Positions 1 to 11,229 of a stretch of DNA of 64,000 nt are shown here, piece by piece (positions within the stretch are counted from its first letter, which is position 1; every line of letters begins with the position of its first letter). The notes below the pieces were generated by a model that saw only the letters and a list, made by a program, of their open reading frames with translations, searched no databases and had not been told where the DNA came from. The DNA is taken from NCBI RefSeq assembly GCF_000001735.4, contig NC_003076.8, forward strand, positions 16,123,835 to 16,187,834, in the 5' to 3' direction. The DNA is from Arabidopsis thaliana. Its lineage: Eukaryota > Streptophyta > Magnoliopsida > Brassicales > Brassicaceae. A program made the translations under genes and the position numbers.

Positions 1-3000
1 AATATCAAACATTTTAAACTCATGCCTATGTAATATGTATTTGAAGAAAAATCAAACAAGTTTTTTGTCCGTGATTTTTTTCTTCTAAATAGTATTTTTG
101 GAAACTTCCCATTGTAAATAGCGGTAAGAATATGTGGTAATTAAATGAATGAGTTAAAGAATAACACTGACAAAGTGTATCTAGCAACATACCTCATTAC
201 AAAGGTAGTCAAAGTTCTCATTCCGTTTAAAACGGAATGCAATGGTAAAAATAAAATAATTTCATATTCTGTAAAAGCTATAGCCTTATAATTTACAAAT
301 TGCTACCACACAGTTATTTAACGAAAAAAATCAAAGCCTCCAGTAGAGTTTTCAGCATTTTAAGTAAGTAGATATTTTTAATTAAACAGCCATGAAAATA
401 TTAATTTTTTTTTTTTTCATCCAATTTTAGTTAGAAGTTTAAAATGTCAAAATTAAAAACATTATTTATAGAAATGATAGAAATTGATTTGATGTGAACT
501 TTTCGCATCAGATTATCCGTGTTGAAATATTAAAGATAAAAACGAAATGTAACAATAAAAATTTGAGGGGTCACGAGTCATGGACCTTTCGTTAGTGTAT
601 TTCTATTTACAGCCTACCCACTTGTGATCGACACATCAATGATTAGGAAACCTCCTCTTTATTTGGAGTACACAATAAATTCATAAATTAATTAATTATT
701 GAATGTATAAAAAATTGCACGTGACCATTTACAGAAAATAAATTCCAATTAAAATCAATGTGTGAATGAAAATAAAACATGTCGATTGCCAACGGCTTGG
801 TTAGACAGACAATAGCGTGTTCTGAGTTTGACTGTGCTAATGGTATATTGATGCCTTCTTTTCTTGTATAACATCTCCCAAAATACCTACCAAGCTTATT
901 AGCACAAACAAAGTTCACTTGAAGCTTTAAGCTGTCTCATGGACTTTGTTTTGTGAGATTATATGAGGTCCATTAAAATTTGCCCCGACTTTAAAATCAA
1001 AGAAAAGAAAAAGAAGAAAAGAAAAGAAAATCGAGAGTGCATAGAAAAAACTACAAACGCTTTTGATCTTATTTGGAAGTTCAAAATACTTTTAATTAAC
1101 TATCCATGTTGATCACAAAGAGATTTCTTTATAAAAAAACTTTTGGCACTTATATGACACAAAAATCACTTCATATATATAGTTGGTAACTTATCCTTAA
1201 ATTACTATATCTTAAGGAGATCAACTGTTGAATCTTTCTCTAAGTGATTTAAAGAAAATAAGAAGATAAGTGAAACTGATGATGTGCTAGTCAAATTGAT
1301 ATTTTAAAACATCTTCACATGAACAACTATTTTTAATAAATTAGGTATTACAGTCACTCACTTACAAAGTATGATGTTTTCATTTACAAAAAAAAAAAAA
1401 AGTTGTTACTCACTACAATGTTAGTCTAAAATGCACACAATAATCTTGGTAGGACTCTCATACCATAAGGCCCTTTAACTACCATGCACTCCACTGGTGA
1501 TTTCACGTTTCTTTTCGGTTTAGTTTATTGGTTTTAGAATATTAGTATAGTTTGTTGTTCAAACGGGAAAAAAAAAGAATATTGGTATAGTTTATTATTT
1601 GGATCCACACAAGACTAAAATACAACAAAAATGGGTACATTTAAATTCTTTTTCACAAGATGTTTATAATGATTTATGGGAGATTTATAACAAACCTTAT
1701 AAATTATTGATGGAAAATCTAAATGTGAATAGCTCTATACAGAAATTTAAAATAATAAATGAATGCAATGAGATGAAATGTAAGAAGCAAAAACAGTTTA
1801 ATTACACAATTTAATGGTTAATTTCTATTTTTTTTTTCTTTTTCTAATAATATATAACTAAAGTATCATTTGACAAATGCATTTAAGAAAGGAAATTATA
1901 TTTTAGTAAATAACAAAATAAAGATTATAAAAGGGTATAGTTGTTCTTGGATATATACTTTAAGATTATGCCTATTTTGGAGAAATTTCTCTCATGAAAT
2001 ATTTTAGGAAGATCCTTTATGATTATATAATATCATATTTATGATACCATTTCTTAATATAGTAATTTATGTTTATTGAAAATTTTATCCCATGCAATGT
2101 CAAAACCTAGTAGAGAATTAAGATTGCTTAGCTTATTTTTTAGTCTATAGGACTTTACGAATACAATGTATGAAATACGAATGTTAGTGTAGTTAATTAA
2201 TAGATTAGATGATCAACATCAACTAGTTGGGTTGATCTGAAAGTAAGTTTTGGAATTAAAAGGATCTATAGGTCCTATATCATTAATTATCCATAAAACT
2301 AATAAAAGTAGGCTAAATCAAGTGGAAGCTATAATCTATAGACGTACATAATTCATATGCCCGACATAATATATTTAGTGTAGTGATTATCATATTACAT
2401 TACTGTCTAGAGTTTGGTATCACGGATACTTATGTTTTTGTATCAAAGATGTTTAATTCTATAGTTTAGTTATAACTTATAACTGATAACATTGTTTGGA
2501 GAATAGTAACTATTCTTAAAGCAAATTTTACATGTTAAACTCTTTTGTTTTTGTTTTTTTTTGTCAAAGTTGTGTATTCCTATTTCCTGAACAAAACTAT
2601 TATATACAGACTATATTCGTATATTATATTTTTTGTTGTCAAAGTTGTATTTTCCTGTTTCATACTATATATATCGACTTCAACTCCCTCCATTGGGATC
2701 CGATCCAAAAAATAATACTCATATGAACATATACACACATGACATATTGACATATCTTAGCTGGATGAGCCAGAGGATCTTCTATGTTTGGTATTAATAT
2801 AAAAAGTAAAAACTGCCTACTGTCTATCCCAAGGGAATATTATTGTGTCCAATAGTAATTACCTTCCTTTTTTTCAATTTTCACTTCTACTTAACTTGTT
2901 AGTTGGGATACACATGTCTACCTAGACATATCTTGTTACAGTTTTTACATACTTTATTAGATATGGATAAATTTGGTTATAAATAAATCCCAGATTTTTC

Positions 3001-3880
3001 TTTCAAAACATATTTACTATCAATACATTTTTAAAATGAAAAACAAAATGTGAGGCTTGAGTATAACATATGTAAAACAGGTGTAAAAAAGTAAGGAAAC
3101 AGATATAGATATATAGTGTTACAAAAAAATATAATACAAATTTAATTTAATTTATAACTTTTGGTAAATTATAACGAGCAAGAAATTTGAAACTCGGAAT
3201 ATGAAGTAAATTATTTCGTTAGATCAATAAAATATTTTTCTAACGGGTGTTAACACACACCACAATTTTACGTGGACGTTTTTGCTCTTAAATCTCAACT
3301 AAATTTTAGATTTTTAATTTTTAGGCAAAGCGTTTCCAAATCTTTCTTATAAGAAAATATACAATAGAAGAAACATAGTACACCGTTTTCAACTAATAGT
3401 TGAGGAATATTGAGTTTATTCGGATCACATATTTTTAGTATTGTTCAACCAAAACCAACAAGATAGAGAGTCAACAAGCCCTTCCAGTTCTTTATATAGT
3501 TTCCCTACTAAATCCATCTATTAATCAATTTGAGAACAAACTCTTCAAATCCTCTATCTCCTTTTTTGATAAAAACATATTTTTACTTTGCCACAACTAA
3601 CTAATACTATACTTTATTTTATTTGATGAATTCTCTCATATATTAGTAAGAAGAACATGTTGTCTATATCTACACCCGTTTAAATGGTTAAATCAATTTC
3701 GTTAGGTTGACTTATTGGTAAAAGAATGTAGGGATTGACTTTACCATATACGGACTTTTTGGAGAGACAACAGCAAACAAAACAAACATGTCCTTACGTA
3801 TATATATATACGCACATATACATGTAAACAAAACAATATATACGTCACACGAATCATATATATATATAGAGTCAGGCTCG
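1..3880. other. Intergenic region upstream of MYB23
   Basis: No open frame here has recognisable domain content; those present are short and AT-driven. The stretch holds poly-A/T runs, a 10-bp inverted repeat at 219-239, and a weak two-copy repeat near 2553-2670 sharing a TTTTTGTCAAAGTTGT-like core. The proximal part must contain the MYB23 promoter; TATA-like runs of TA repeats lie at about 3798-3812 and 3855-3869. Confidence 0.6.
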
Positions 3881-3903
3881 ACTAATCATCACCGACTCAG
3901 CCA

Positions 3904-3904
<1 letters not shown>

Positions 3905-3989
<85 letters not shown>
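3905..3989 (+). repeat. (TC)n microsatellite in the MYB23 5' leader
   Basis: An almost pure run of about 40 TC dinucleotides ends some 25 bases before the MYB23 start codon. It lies downstream of the TATA-like runs near 3855-3869, so it is probably transcribed as a pyrimidine-rich 5' UTR. Such tracts vary in length between accessions. Confidence 0.93.
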
Positions 3990-3991
<2 letters not shown>

Positions 3992-4014
3992 GGGATCAAG
4001 AAAAGTGAAGAAGA

Positions 4015-5634
4015 ATGAGAATGACAAGAGATGGAAAAGAACATGAATACAAGAAAGGTTTATGGACAGTGGAAGAAGACAAGATCCTCATGGATTATGT
4101 CCGAACTCATGGCCAGGGCCACTGGAACCGCATCGCCAAGAAAACTGGTATTTATACTCTCTCTTTCTATTATAGTACTCTCTTATTTCTTCTGGTATAC
4201 TTGCTCTTACTTCTCTCTTTCTTGTCCTAAGAAATAAAAATTAGTACTAAAGATTGAAACTTTTGATGATAATTAGGGCTCAAGAGATGTGGGAAAAGCT
4301 GTAGGTTGAGATGGATGAACTACTTAAGCCCTAATGTTAACAGAGGCAATTTTACTGACCAAGAAGAAGATCTCATCATCAGACTCCACAAGCTCCTCGG
4401 CAACAGGTTCTTTTTTTTCTCCATATATTCAAAGATATATATTTGCTTAATTTTCTTTTATACAATTCTAATAGTATTATATATGTTAGATCATGTGTTT
4501 TGTTGTTCGGTGCTGCATTCACGTGAATCTTTAAATTGTTTATATGTGTACAGCTTGCTAGCTATATATCACATATATCTAATCCATAATTTATATATTT
4601 ATAATATATGTTTTGTTGTTCGATCCTTAGTTCACGGTAATCTCTAAATTGTTTATTATTATTTATTTATTTTTGGTTGAAACATCTCTAAATTGTTTAG
4701 TTGTGATATAGATTACTTATATTTAACTGATATATTATATTCATTTATTCATAAAATAAGTGTATTTTATTAAGCTACTATTTACAAACGTCCACAAAGC
4801 AAATAATGGTTATTCAAAAATAGTAGTAAGAAACGGATCGTAAATTTGAATCAAAAATCTTAGATCTGTCCTTTGTTTTTTCGGCCATTAATTTGTATAG
4901 CTAGGTTTCTATTCAAAAAATATGCTTTCTCGAACCTAACAATGATTCATAATTGTACTCATTTATGGATCATCTGTATATATATACACATGTCTCATAT
5001 AAACATCTACAACATACATAATCTGGCTACATGTATTACGCACATGCTCTATATAGGTCCATGCATAAGCATTAACTCCGTTTTACAAGATTTCTTGTTT
5101 CAAAAGTTTGCCACATATTTATAGCACATTCGAAAATCCATATAGTGTATAATACAATATTTATTTATTATAATTGAAGATTAAGAGACCACAAATAAAA
5201 ATATTAATCTAACATCGTAAATTCTTTTAATATTTAGATGGTCGTTGATAGCGAAAAGAGTTCCGGGAAGAACAGACAACCAAGTAAAGAATTACTGGAA
5301 CACACATCTCAGCAAGAAACTTGGTCTCGGAGATCATTCAACTGCCGTCAAAGCCGCATGCGGTGTAGAGTCTCCACCGTCTATGGCCCTTATAACCACA
5401 ACGTCCTCCTCTCATCAAGAGATCTCCGGTGGAAAAAATTCAACTCTAAGGTTCGACACTTTAGTTGACGAATCCAAACTCAAACCAAAATCCAAACTAG
5501 TCCACGCAACACCAACTGACGTAGAAGTTGCAGCTACGGTTCCAAATCTGTTCGATACCTTTTGGGTTCTTGAAGACGACTTCGAGCTTAGTTCACTCAC
5601 TATGATGGATTTTACTAATGGGTATTGCCTTTGA
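4015..5634 (+). CDS. MYB23: R2R3-MYB transcription factor MYB23 (trichome and root-hair patterning)
   Basis: Three exons, 4015-4147, 4277-4406 and 5238-5634, join in frame to 219 residues, the length I remember for MYB23. The R2 repeat (about residues 14-64) starts [13 protein letters not shown] and the R3 repeat follows as [21 protein letters not shown]3 carries the full bHLH-interaction signature [DE]Lx2[RK]x3Lx6Lx3R. Intron positions are the classic ones for R2R3-MYB genes. The C-terminus has an acidic [17 protein letters not shown] motif like the activation motif of GL1/WER (subgroup 15). In the family, such proteins join GL3/EGL3-type bHLH and TTG1 to drive GL2 in trichomes and non-hair root cells. 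The 830-bp second intron is long for the subgroup. GL1 or WER are alternatives, but the length and neighbours favour MYB23. Confidence 0.96.
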
Positions 5635-7819
5635 ATATCTTTGATGATTAGCTTCTAAAAAGTAATTAATTATCGAATAATAGATTATAATGAACAATAA
5701 TAATAATATGAATACAATTAAATTTTTTTCCGAATATTTGCTTGTAGCTTTTGTACTTTCTTTTGTAAAAGTAAGGATGATCAGTTGATAAAAAAATCTT
5801 ATACTAGAAAGTTATTTGGTTATGTCCCTAATGTAACCAACTTAAATATCCTATTAGTTTACAAGTTAAGTGTTTATACTTCTACTTCATTCGTACATTG
5901 GCGTTCACATAAGATTTTCCGTATTTTGTACAGAAAAGAACAACTTAATCAAATTAAAGTGATAACTAGTGCATTTTCAGCTGTGAAAACTAACTCTTGG
6001 TTTCTATATCTAATTCTGGATTCTCCAAAAAAAAGGTCAATCCTAACTTTTAGTGTAGTGGAAAATACAGACTACCAATATCTAATTTATACTGTATCAT
6101 TTAGTTTGGCATCTTTCTAATAATGATTTATACTCGAACATTTATAAATAAATGGTATAGTTTTAATATGTGAGAAAATCTAAAATGATAAAAGGAGAGT
6201 AAAATATAATCTTCGCTTGCATAAGGTCGGAAATTTTTTCATTTTAAGTCAACAAATATGGTCAACCGAGATAATCCAGCTGTTACAAGCCTTGATTCTA
6301 CGTATCACCCGCTTGTAAGATTTTTATAAAATGAATGAGGTCTTGTCAGGTTAGGCTCTTTGTGTCTCTTAATTATACATTAATTACATTGACTAATGTT
6401 AGAGTTCTGAAATCAATGACGATTAATCTATCATACATATTCATACTTTAGATAAGACCAGACCTCGTACGTTGGAATTTGAAAGTTAGTTGAAGAAGCC
6501 AAGACTGTTAGAGATTATTTTTTCTGGTTGACTTAAATAAATTGTTCCAACAAAAAAGTAAACCAAATCATTAAAACGTATTTATGTCTTAAAATTAAAA
6601 CCAATCACGTTAACGTGACTTGGTAGATTTCGTGACAGCAATGGATATCTTGAATTCTCATCTTTTATTTATGAATTGAGGAGCAATATAATCATCTCAC
6701 ATTTATTTTGTAAGAATTTATCATTTTATGTCATTTATTTACTAAATAATTTTATATTTTATTCATATTTAGGCATTTTAATTGTTTCATAATTTTATTA
6801 TTATCATAGATGTGATAAACTAAAAAATAGTAGATATATTGTCCCGTTATTTTTTCTTATGTATGTATTTTACTGCACATAAATTAATCTTCTGAATTTT
6901 TTATTTTTTATTTTTTTTTAATTTTGGTAAAAGGTGAAATTTTATACCATTTTTGTTTTTGACAGAATTACAAGGAAAAGTAGAAGCAGAACAAAACAAT
7001 TTACAGAAAATTAAAGAACAACATTACAACTCTAATTGCAAAGGATCGCCGATGAGTGATCAAGGCCAAGTTAGGAGGAGAAACACCGATTCCGAGTCCG
7101 CGAAGCTCGGAAATTTGCGTTGTTGCCGCAGTACCGAAGTATTGGAATCCTCATCCTAGTTGCCACGAGCATGATTATTCAAGGTCCGTCCACAAAACCT
7201 CAAAGATAGAAGTCTACAGCTTCTCCGAGAACTAACGCAAAAACGAACAAGCAAACATGAACAAGCAAACATGATTAAGCCTAATGTTCTGAATTTGATA
7301 ATTGAATTTGAAATTGGCCAAATATCTTAATTAACTCTTATACATTATCTGGATACATTTTTTGTGATCAATCAAATGGTTGAATTTGTTCATTGTCTTA
7401 GAACATTTATGTTGTTGGATCACTAATTAGCATTACGTAAATGATTCAGTCTCGACGAGACTCCCTTTCTAATAAAAATCTCCAACCTCCCTCTTTGTAT
7501 GGCTTCATCAAACATTCAATACTCGTCGAAAGGATTTTGAAAATTTTGTTTGTAATATAATAAAATTAGTGGGCTTTCAAGAGAGTGATAAACCAAAAGC
7601 CCACTAATGGGTTTAGTATCAAAGTTGGTAAACTTTAAAAAAGTCTACACAAAAACATAGAACATCGATCTAATTCTGTCTACCCTACGACAAGATCATA
7701 GTATCACCAAGACATTAACCTCTCAAAATACTTTTGTTATGTTTTGCAGAAACCATAAATATCCTAAAACCTGTCCTGAAAGTTCTCAACCAACAAAATA
7801 AAAACATAAAATCATAATC
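5635..7819. other. Intergenic region between MYB23 and the PWWP gene
   Basis: This is the shared 3' side of two convergent genes. It is mostly AT-rich and without domain content. The only coding-like patch is the GC-richer segment at 6953-7246, listed separately. Confidence 0.6.
6953..7246 (+). pseudogene. Possible decayed coding fragment, unidentified
   Basis: A GC-richer island in AT-rich DNA. One frame is open to 7159 and includes an ATG at 7052 (MSDQGQVRRRNTDSESAKLG). A second frame takes over near 7120 and reads VVAAVPKYWNPHPSCHEH before a stop near 7235. Two overlapping open frames with non-repetitive composition suggest a frameshifted gene or an unrecognised intron. I recognise no family. 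It could equally be chance or part of a transposon. Confidence 0.2.
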
Positions 7820-10538
7820 CTAAGAAGATCTCATCTCTATCACTTTCTCCAACAAATTTACCATCTCACCTTCAAGTTTCACTTTCACTTCTTCAGTCAT
7901 TCCTCCTTCGCATCCATCAAGTAACAATTTCATCTCATCCAGCTTTTTCTTCAGATATTCCACCTCCATTGTCGTCTCTGCAACTTCAGCTTCAGTTTTC
8001 TTCTCCTCTGTTCTCTCATTTGGATACTTGAGTCTGAATTTCACCGTCGAATTAGAAGTAAACGGACATTTCTCTAGTGAGGATTCAAAGGCTTTTTCTC
8101 CATCAGCTACATCCAAGAAAGCCACATGGGCAGAGAAGTTGTTGTCGACCGTATCAGTTCTCTCTTTGTCCAAAGCTCCAAATTTTTCATATATTTCAAT
8201 CAGATCTTCCTTTTTAGGCAAACTTGAACCAGGACCAAATGTAACATATAGCTCAGCTCCTGAAAATTCCGTCTCAGTTTCTTTCTTTTTAGACTTTCCC
8301 TCTCTCTTCTTTTTCTTCTTCTTCTCGGGTTTCTCAGTCTCATTCGGGACTTCTTCTTCGTCGTGTTTAGGCTTCTTCCGTTTTCTCTCTTTCTTGGTTG
8401 ATTCAACAGACTCTTTCCGGGTTTCTTCTTCTTCAACTGCTTCTGCCTTCTTCTTTGATTCAGGATTCTTACGTTTTCTCTCTTTTTTAGTTGACTCACT
8501 TGGCTCTTTCTGAGTTTCTTCTTCTCCATCTGATTGCTTCTTTGATTCAGACTTCTTACGTTTTCTCTCTTTCTTTGTTGACTCATTAGCCTCTTTCTGG
8601 GTTTCTTCTCCTTCACCCCCTTCCTTCTTTGATTCAGACTTCTTACGTTTTCGCTCTTTCTTCATTTTCCCATGCTTGTCTGTCTCATTCTCTTCTTTAC
8701 CAGTTACCTCTATCTCCTCTGCTTTCTGCTTTGCTTTACCCTTCTTATCTTTCTTCTCTTTCCCCTTAGTTACAGGCTTACCCATCTCACTCAGTTCTTC
8801 CTTTTCTTTATCCGAACTATCATAGCTCCCTAAGAACTTGTGATTGGCTCCATCATGATATGTGAAGCTTCTATAGATGGTCATGAATTCTCTTACCATG
8901 TCTCTTGAGCTACTGTCTTTTGGATATTGTGTGCCAAGAGCAGCTACACGAATTAGATCCTGCATTTCCTTTGGTGTAGCTCCCAACCTCAGAAAGTCGA
9001 CGGCATTACTAAGTTCCCTAGACAGTTCTTCTTGACCTAATCCATTATCAGATGATGGTTCACAAGGTTTATCCAACGTATCTTCTTCCACTTCCATGAG
9101 GCTATCACTAGCATCAGTCACTCGCTCGTCTACTTGGCTCTGACTTGAAACTTTCGAAGATTCAGATTCGATTGTACTCTTTTTTCTTCCTTTCCGTGAA
9201 AAATCTGACAAGAAATCAGGCGAGAGATACTTGCTCTTCTTCCTCTCTCTCTTTGATGTTTGTGTAGCGGTCTCGCCATTTTCAGTACTCCTTTCAACGA
9301 CTGAATCATCAAACCTTACCTTTTTCCGCAGCGAAGCTAATGAAGTTGAATCGATATTTATTTCCAGATCTGAAATCTCTTTTTCCTCAGACTCTTCTTT
9401 GTCTCCACTCCCATCATCATCGCCATCATCCACATCCATTTTCTTCTTCTTCCTCGAAGTTTTGCCTTTGCTACTTTCTACCACTTGCTTGTTACCACCG
9501 TCTTCAATTGTAGCTACTTCACTCTTTCTTCTCCTCCACAGTGCAGTAGTAGTTACATTTTCAAGATCACCATTAACTTCATCATGGCGTTTTGTTTTCT
9601 TCCTACCCGACTTAACATTTGACTTTACATCTCCATCCGCAGGTTCTGTCTCAAACCTAACCTTAGCAGCTGACTCCTTCTCAATTATTTCAGTAATGCT
9701 TTTCTCCTTCCTTCTGTGGGGAAGCCTATGATCAGGAAAACCAGAACACTTCTCTAACGATCTCTGAAGAGACGACGACTCTTCATGATCCAAAGCTGCT
9801 ACTTCTTCTACTCTAGACCGTTTAGCACGCCATTGTAACCCATCATTAACATTCTTTTCTTCATCATCATCATCATCATCATTGTTCTTGTCTTCAAGTC
9901 CTGGAACTGATTGAGGTTCATGATACTCAGTCAAACCATATCCTCTATTAGACCGATAAAACGCAGATACCTTCCTTTTCAATATCTCCAGCTCAAGCAA
10001 GCCACTAAAACTAACAGTCTCTGCAAAACTCTTAACATCTTTAAGAATCTCTCCATGTTTACCAATCAACAACGACGAAATCATTTCCCGTCTCACATCA
10101 CGCACCAAAACACCTTCTTTAATCCCAGCATTGTTAACTAAAGGACTATCAAACTCATGCTTCTTCTCCTCAGCACAATCACATACCAATACACGCTCAA
10201 TATGTCTACCAATTTCTTCAACCGCCTCTTCCACTGCACCTAGAAAACTCCGCGAATTACTCACTTTCGAACACTCTTTGAAACTCTCTGCAAACGGTTT
10301 CAACTGCGACGCACCGCACCAAGCAAATGTCCCGTCTCCGAAACACGCCACAAGCAATTTCCCTTTTTGCTTTATCTTCAAAGCCAAATCTGAAGCATCT
10401 GATGGATCATAAATCTGACCTGGCCACCATGGATGATTCTTAATTTTTCCCCACACAAAATCTCCTACACAGTATCCATGCTCTTCTTCTTCTTCTTCTT
10501 CTTCTTCTTCTTCTTCTTCTTCTTCATCTTCGCCATCT

Positions 10539-10570
<32 letters not shown>

Positions 10571-10846
10571 TTCTTCTTCTTCCACATCTTCCTTCAATTT
10601 GAGCAAGGAAGAAACTCCATTCATAACACAATCTTCAATAACTCCAGATTCGTTCAAATTCTTCTCATTTTTCTCGTCAACATCAACAACAACATCAGAC
10701 TTTTTCTCACCGTTGTCGGAAACCCTAACACCGTTCTCTTGAACAACACCATCATCTTTTAGGGTTTTCTCAGCTGATTCAATCTCTGCAGAACAAGGCT
10801 TAGGTCCCGCATCTTCTCCGATTCCCAAAACAACTTCAATTTCCAT
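7820..10846 (-). CDS. PWWP-domain chromatin protein with acidic and lysine-rich repeats
   Basis: A single coding exon gives 1008 residues. A frame-compatible ATG 14 codons upstream lies inside a 5' UTR intron (10859-11025 on the minus strand, CAG|GT and ACAG sites visible), so the start at 10846 is preferred. Two runs of glutamate (about residues 88-122) precede the PWWP domain (about 123-215: YCVGDFVWGKIKNHPWWPG), which in this family reads methylated histone H3 and DNA. The middle is charged and disordered. Near the C-terminus there are several imperfect copies of a STKKERKRKKSESKK unit of about 30 residues, then an RRM-like stretch (AELYVTFGPGSSLPKKEDL). I place it at AT5G40340, in the PDP family reported to work with FVE/MSI5 and PRC2; I am not certain of its PDP number. 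The protein is expected to be nuclear. Confidence 0.93.
10475..10582 (-). repeat. TTC/TCT triplet repeat encoding the polyglutamate tracts
   Basis: Two near-pure (TCT)n blocks separated by a short interruption encode, on the minus strand, the acidic runs just before the PWWP domain. Length change here would alter the protein in frame. Confidence 0.9.
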
Positions 10847-11229
10847 TTTTCTTCCCGACTGTAGAAAAAAAAAATCACAAAACGACAAACAAATCAGAAA
10901 AAAAAATCAACCTAACTATTTACACACAAACCCAACAATATCTCCCAAAAAAACAAATTTTGAAATTAGGTTAACTCTTACGAAAAACCTAGAAAAACGA
11001 AAATATAAAGTAACAAATTTTTTACCTGATTTTGAGCTCCGAGAGAAACGAAACAACAACTTTTCGAACAGCGACCGAAGAATCTTCAAGAAAAAACACT
11101 TCTTTGTAAGAAGAACAAAGACACTCTCAGAATCTCATGAGAAAAATCCTCTCTTTTTTTTCTCTCTGGATTTTGATTTGAGAGAAGATGAAACGCGGCG
11201 CAAAAATTTCCTTTCGGAGAAATTTAAGG

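Noticed and set aside
3788-4018. Open frame through the TC microsatellite before MYB23
   Set aside because: Composed mostly of Leu-Ser from the repeat; no domain, and it overlaps the MYB23 leader.
8028-9731. Plus-strand open frames of 161 and 166 codons (8028-8513 and 9231-9731) rich in S and F
   Set aside because: They are exact antisense shadows of the K/E-rich PWWP protein; their composition is the mirror of its lysine and glutamate codons.
10433-10762. Plus-strand frame with a long phenylalanine run
   Set aside because: It is the antisense reading of the GAA/TTC repeat encoding polyglutamate.
10847-10888. Fourteen-codon N-terminal extension of the PWWP protein
   Set aside because: The extra ATG lies inside a 5' UTR intron with clear splice sites (10859-11025).
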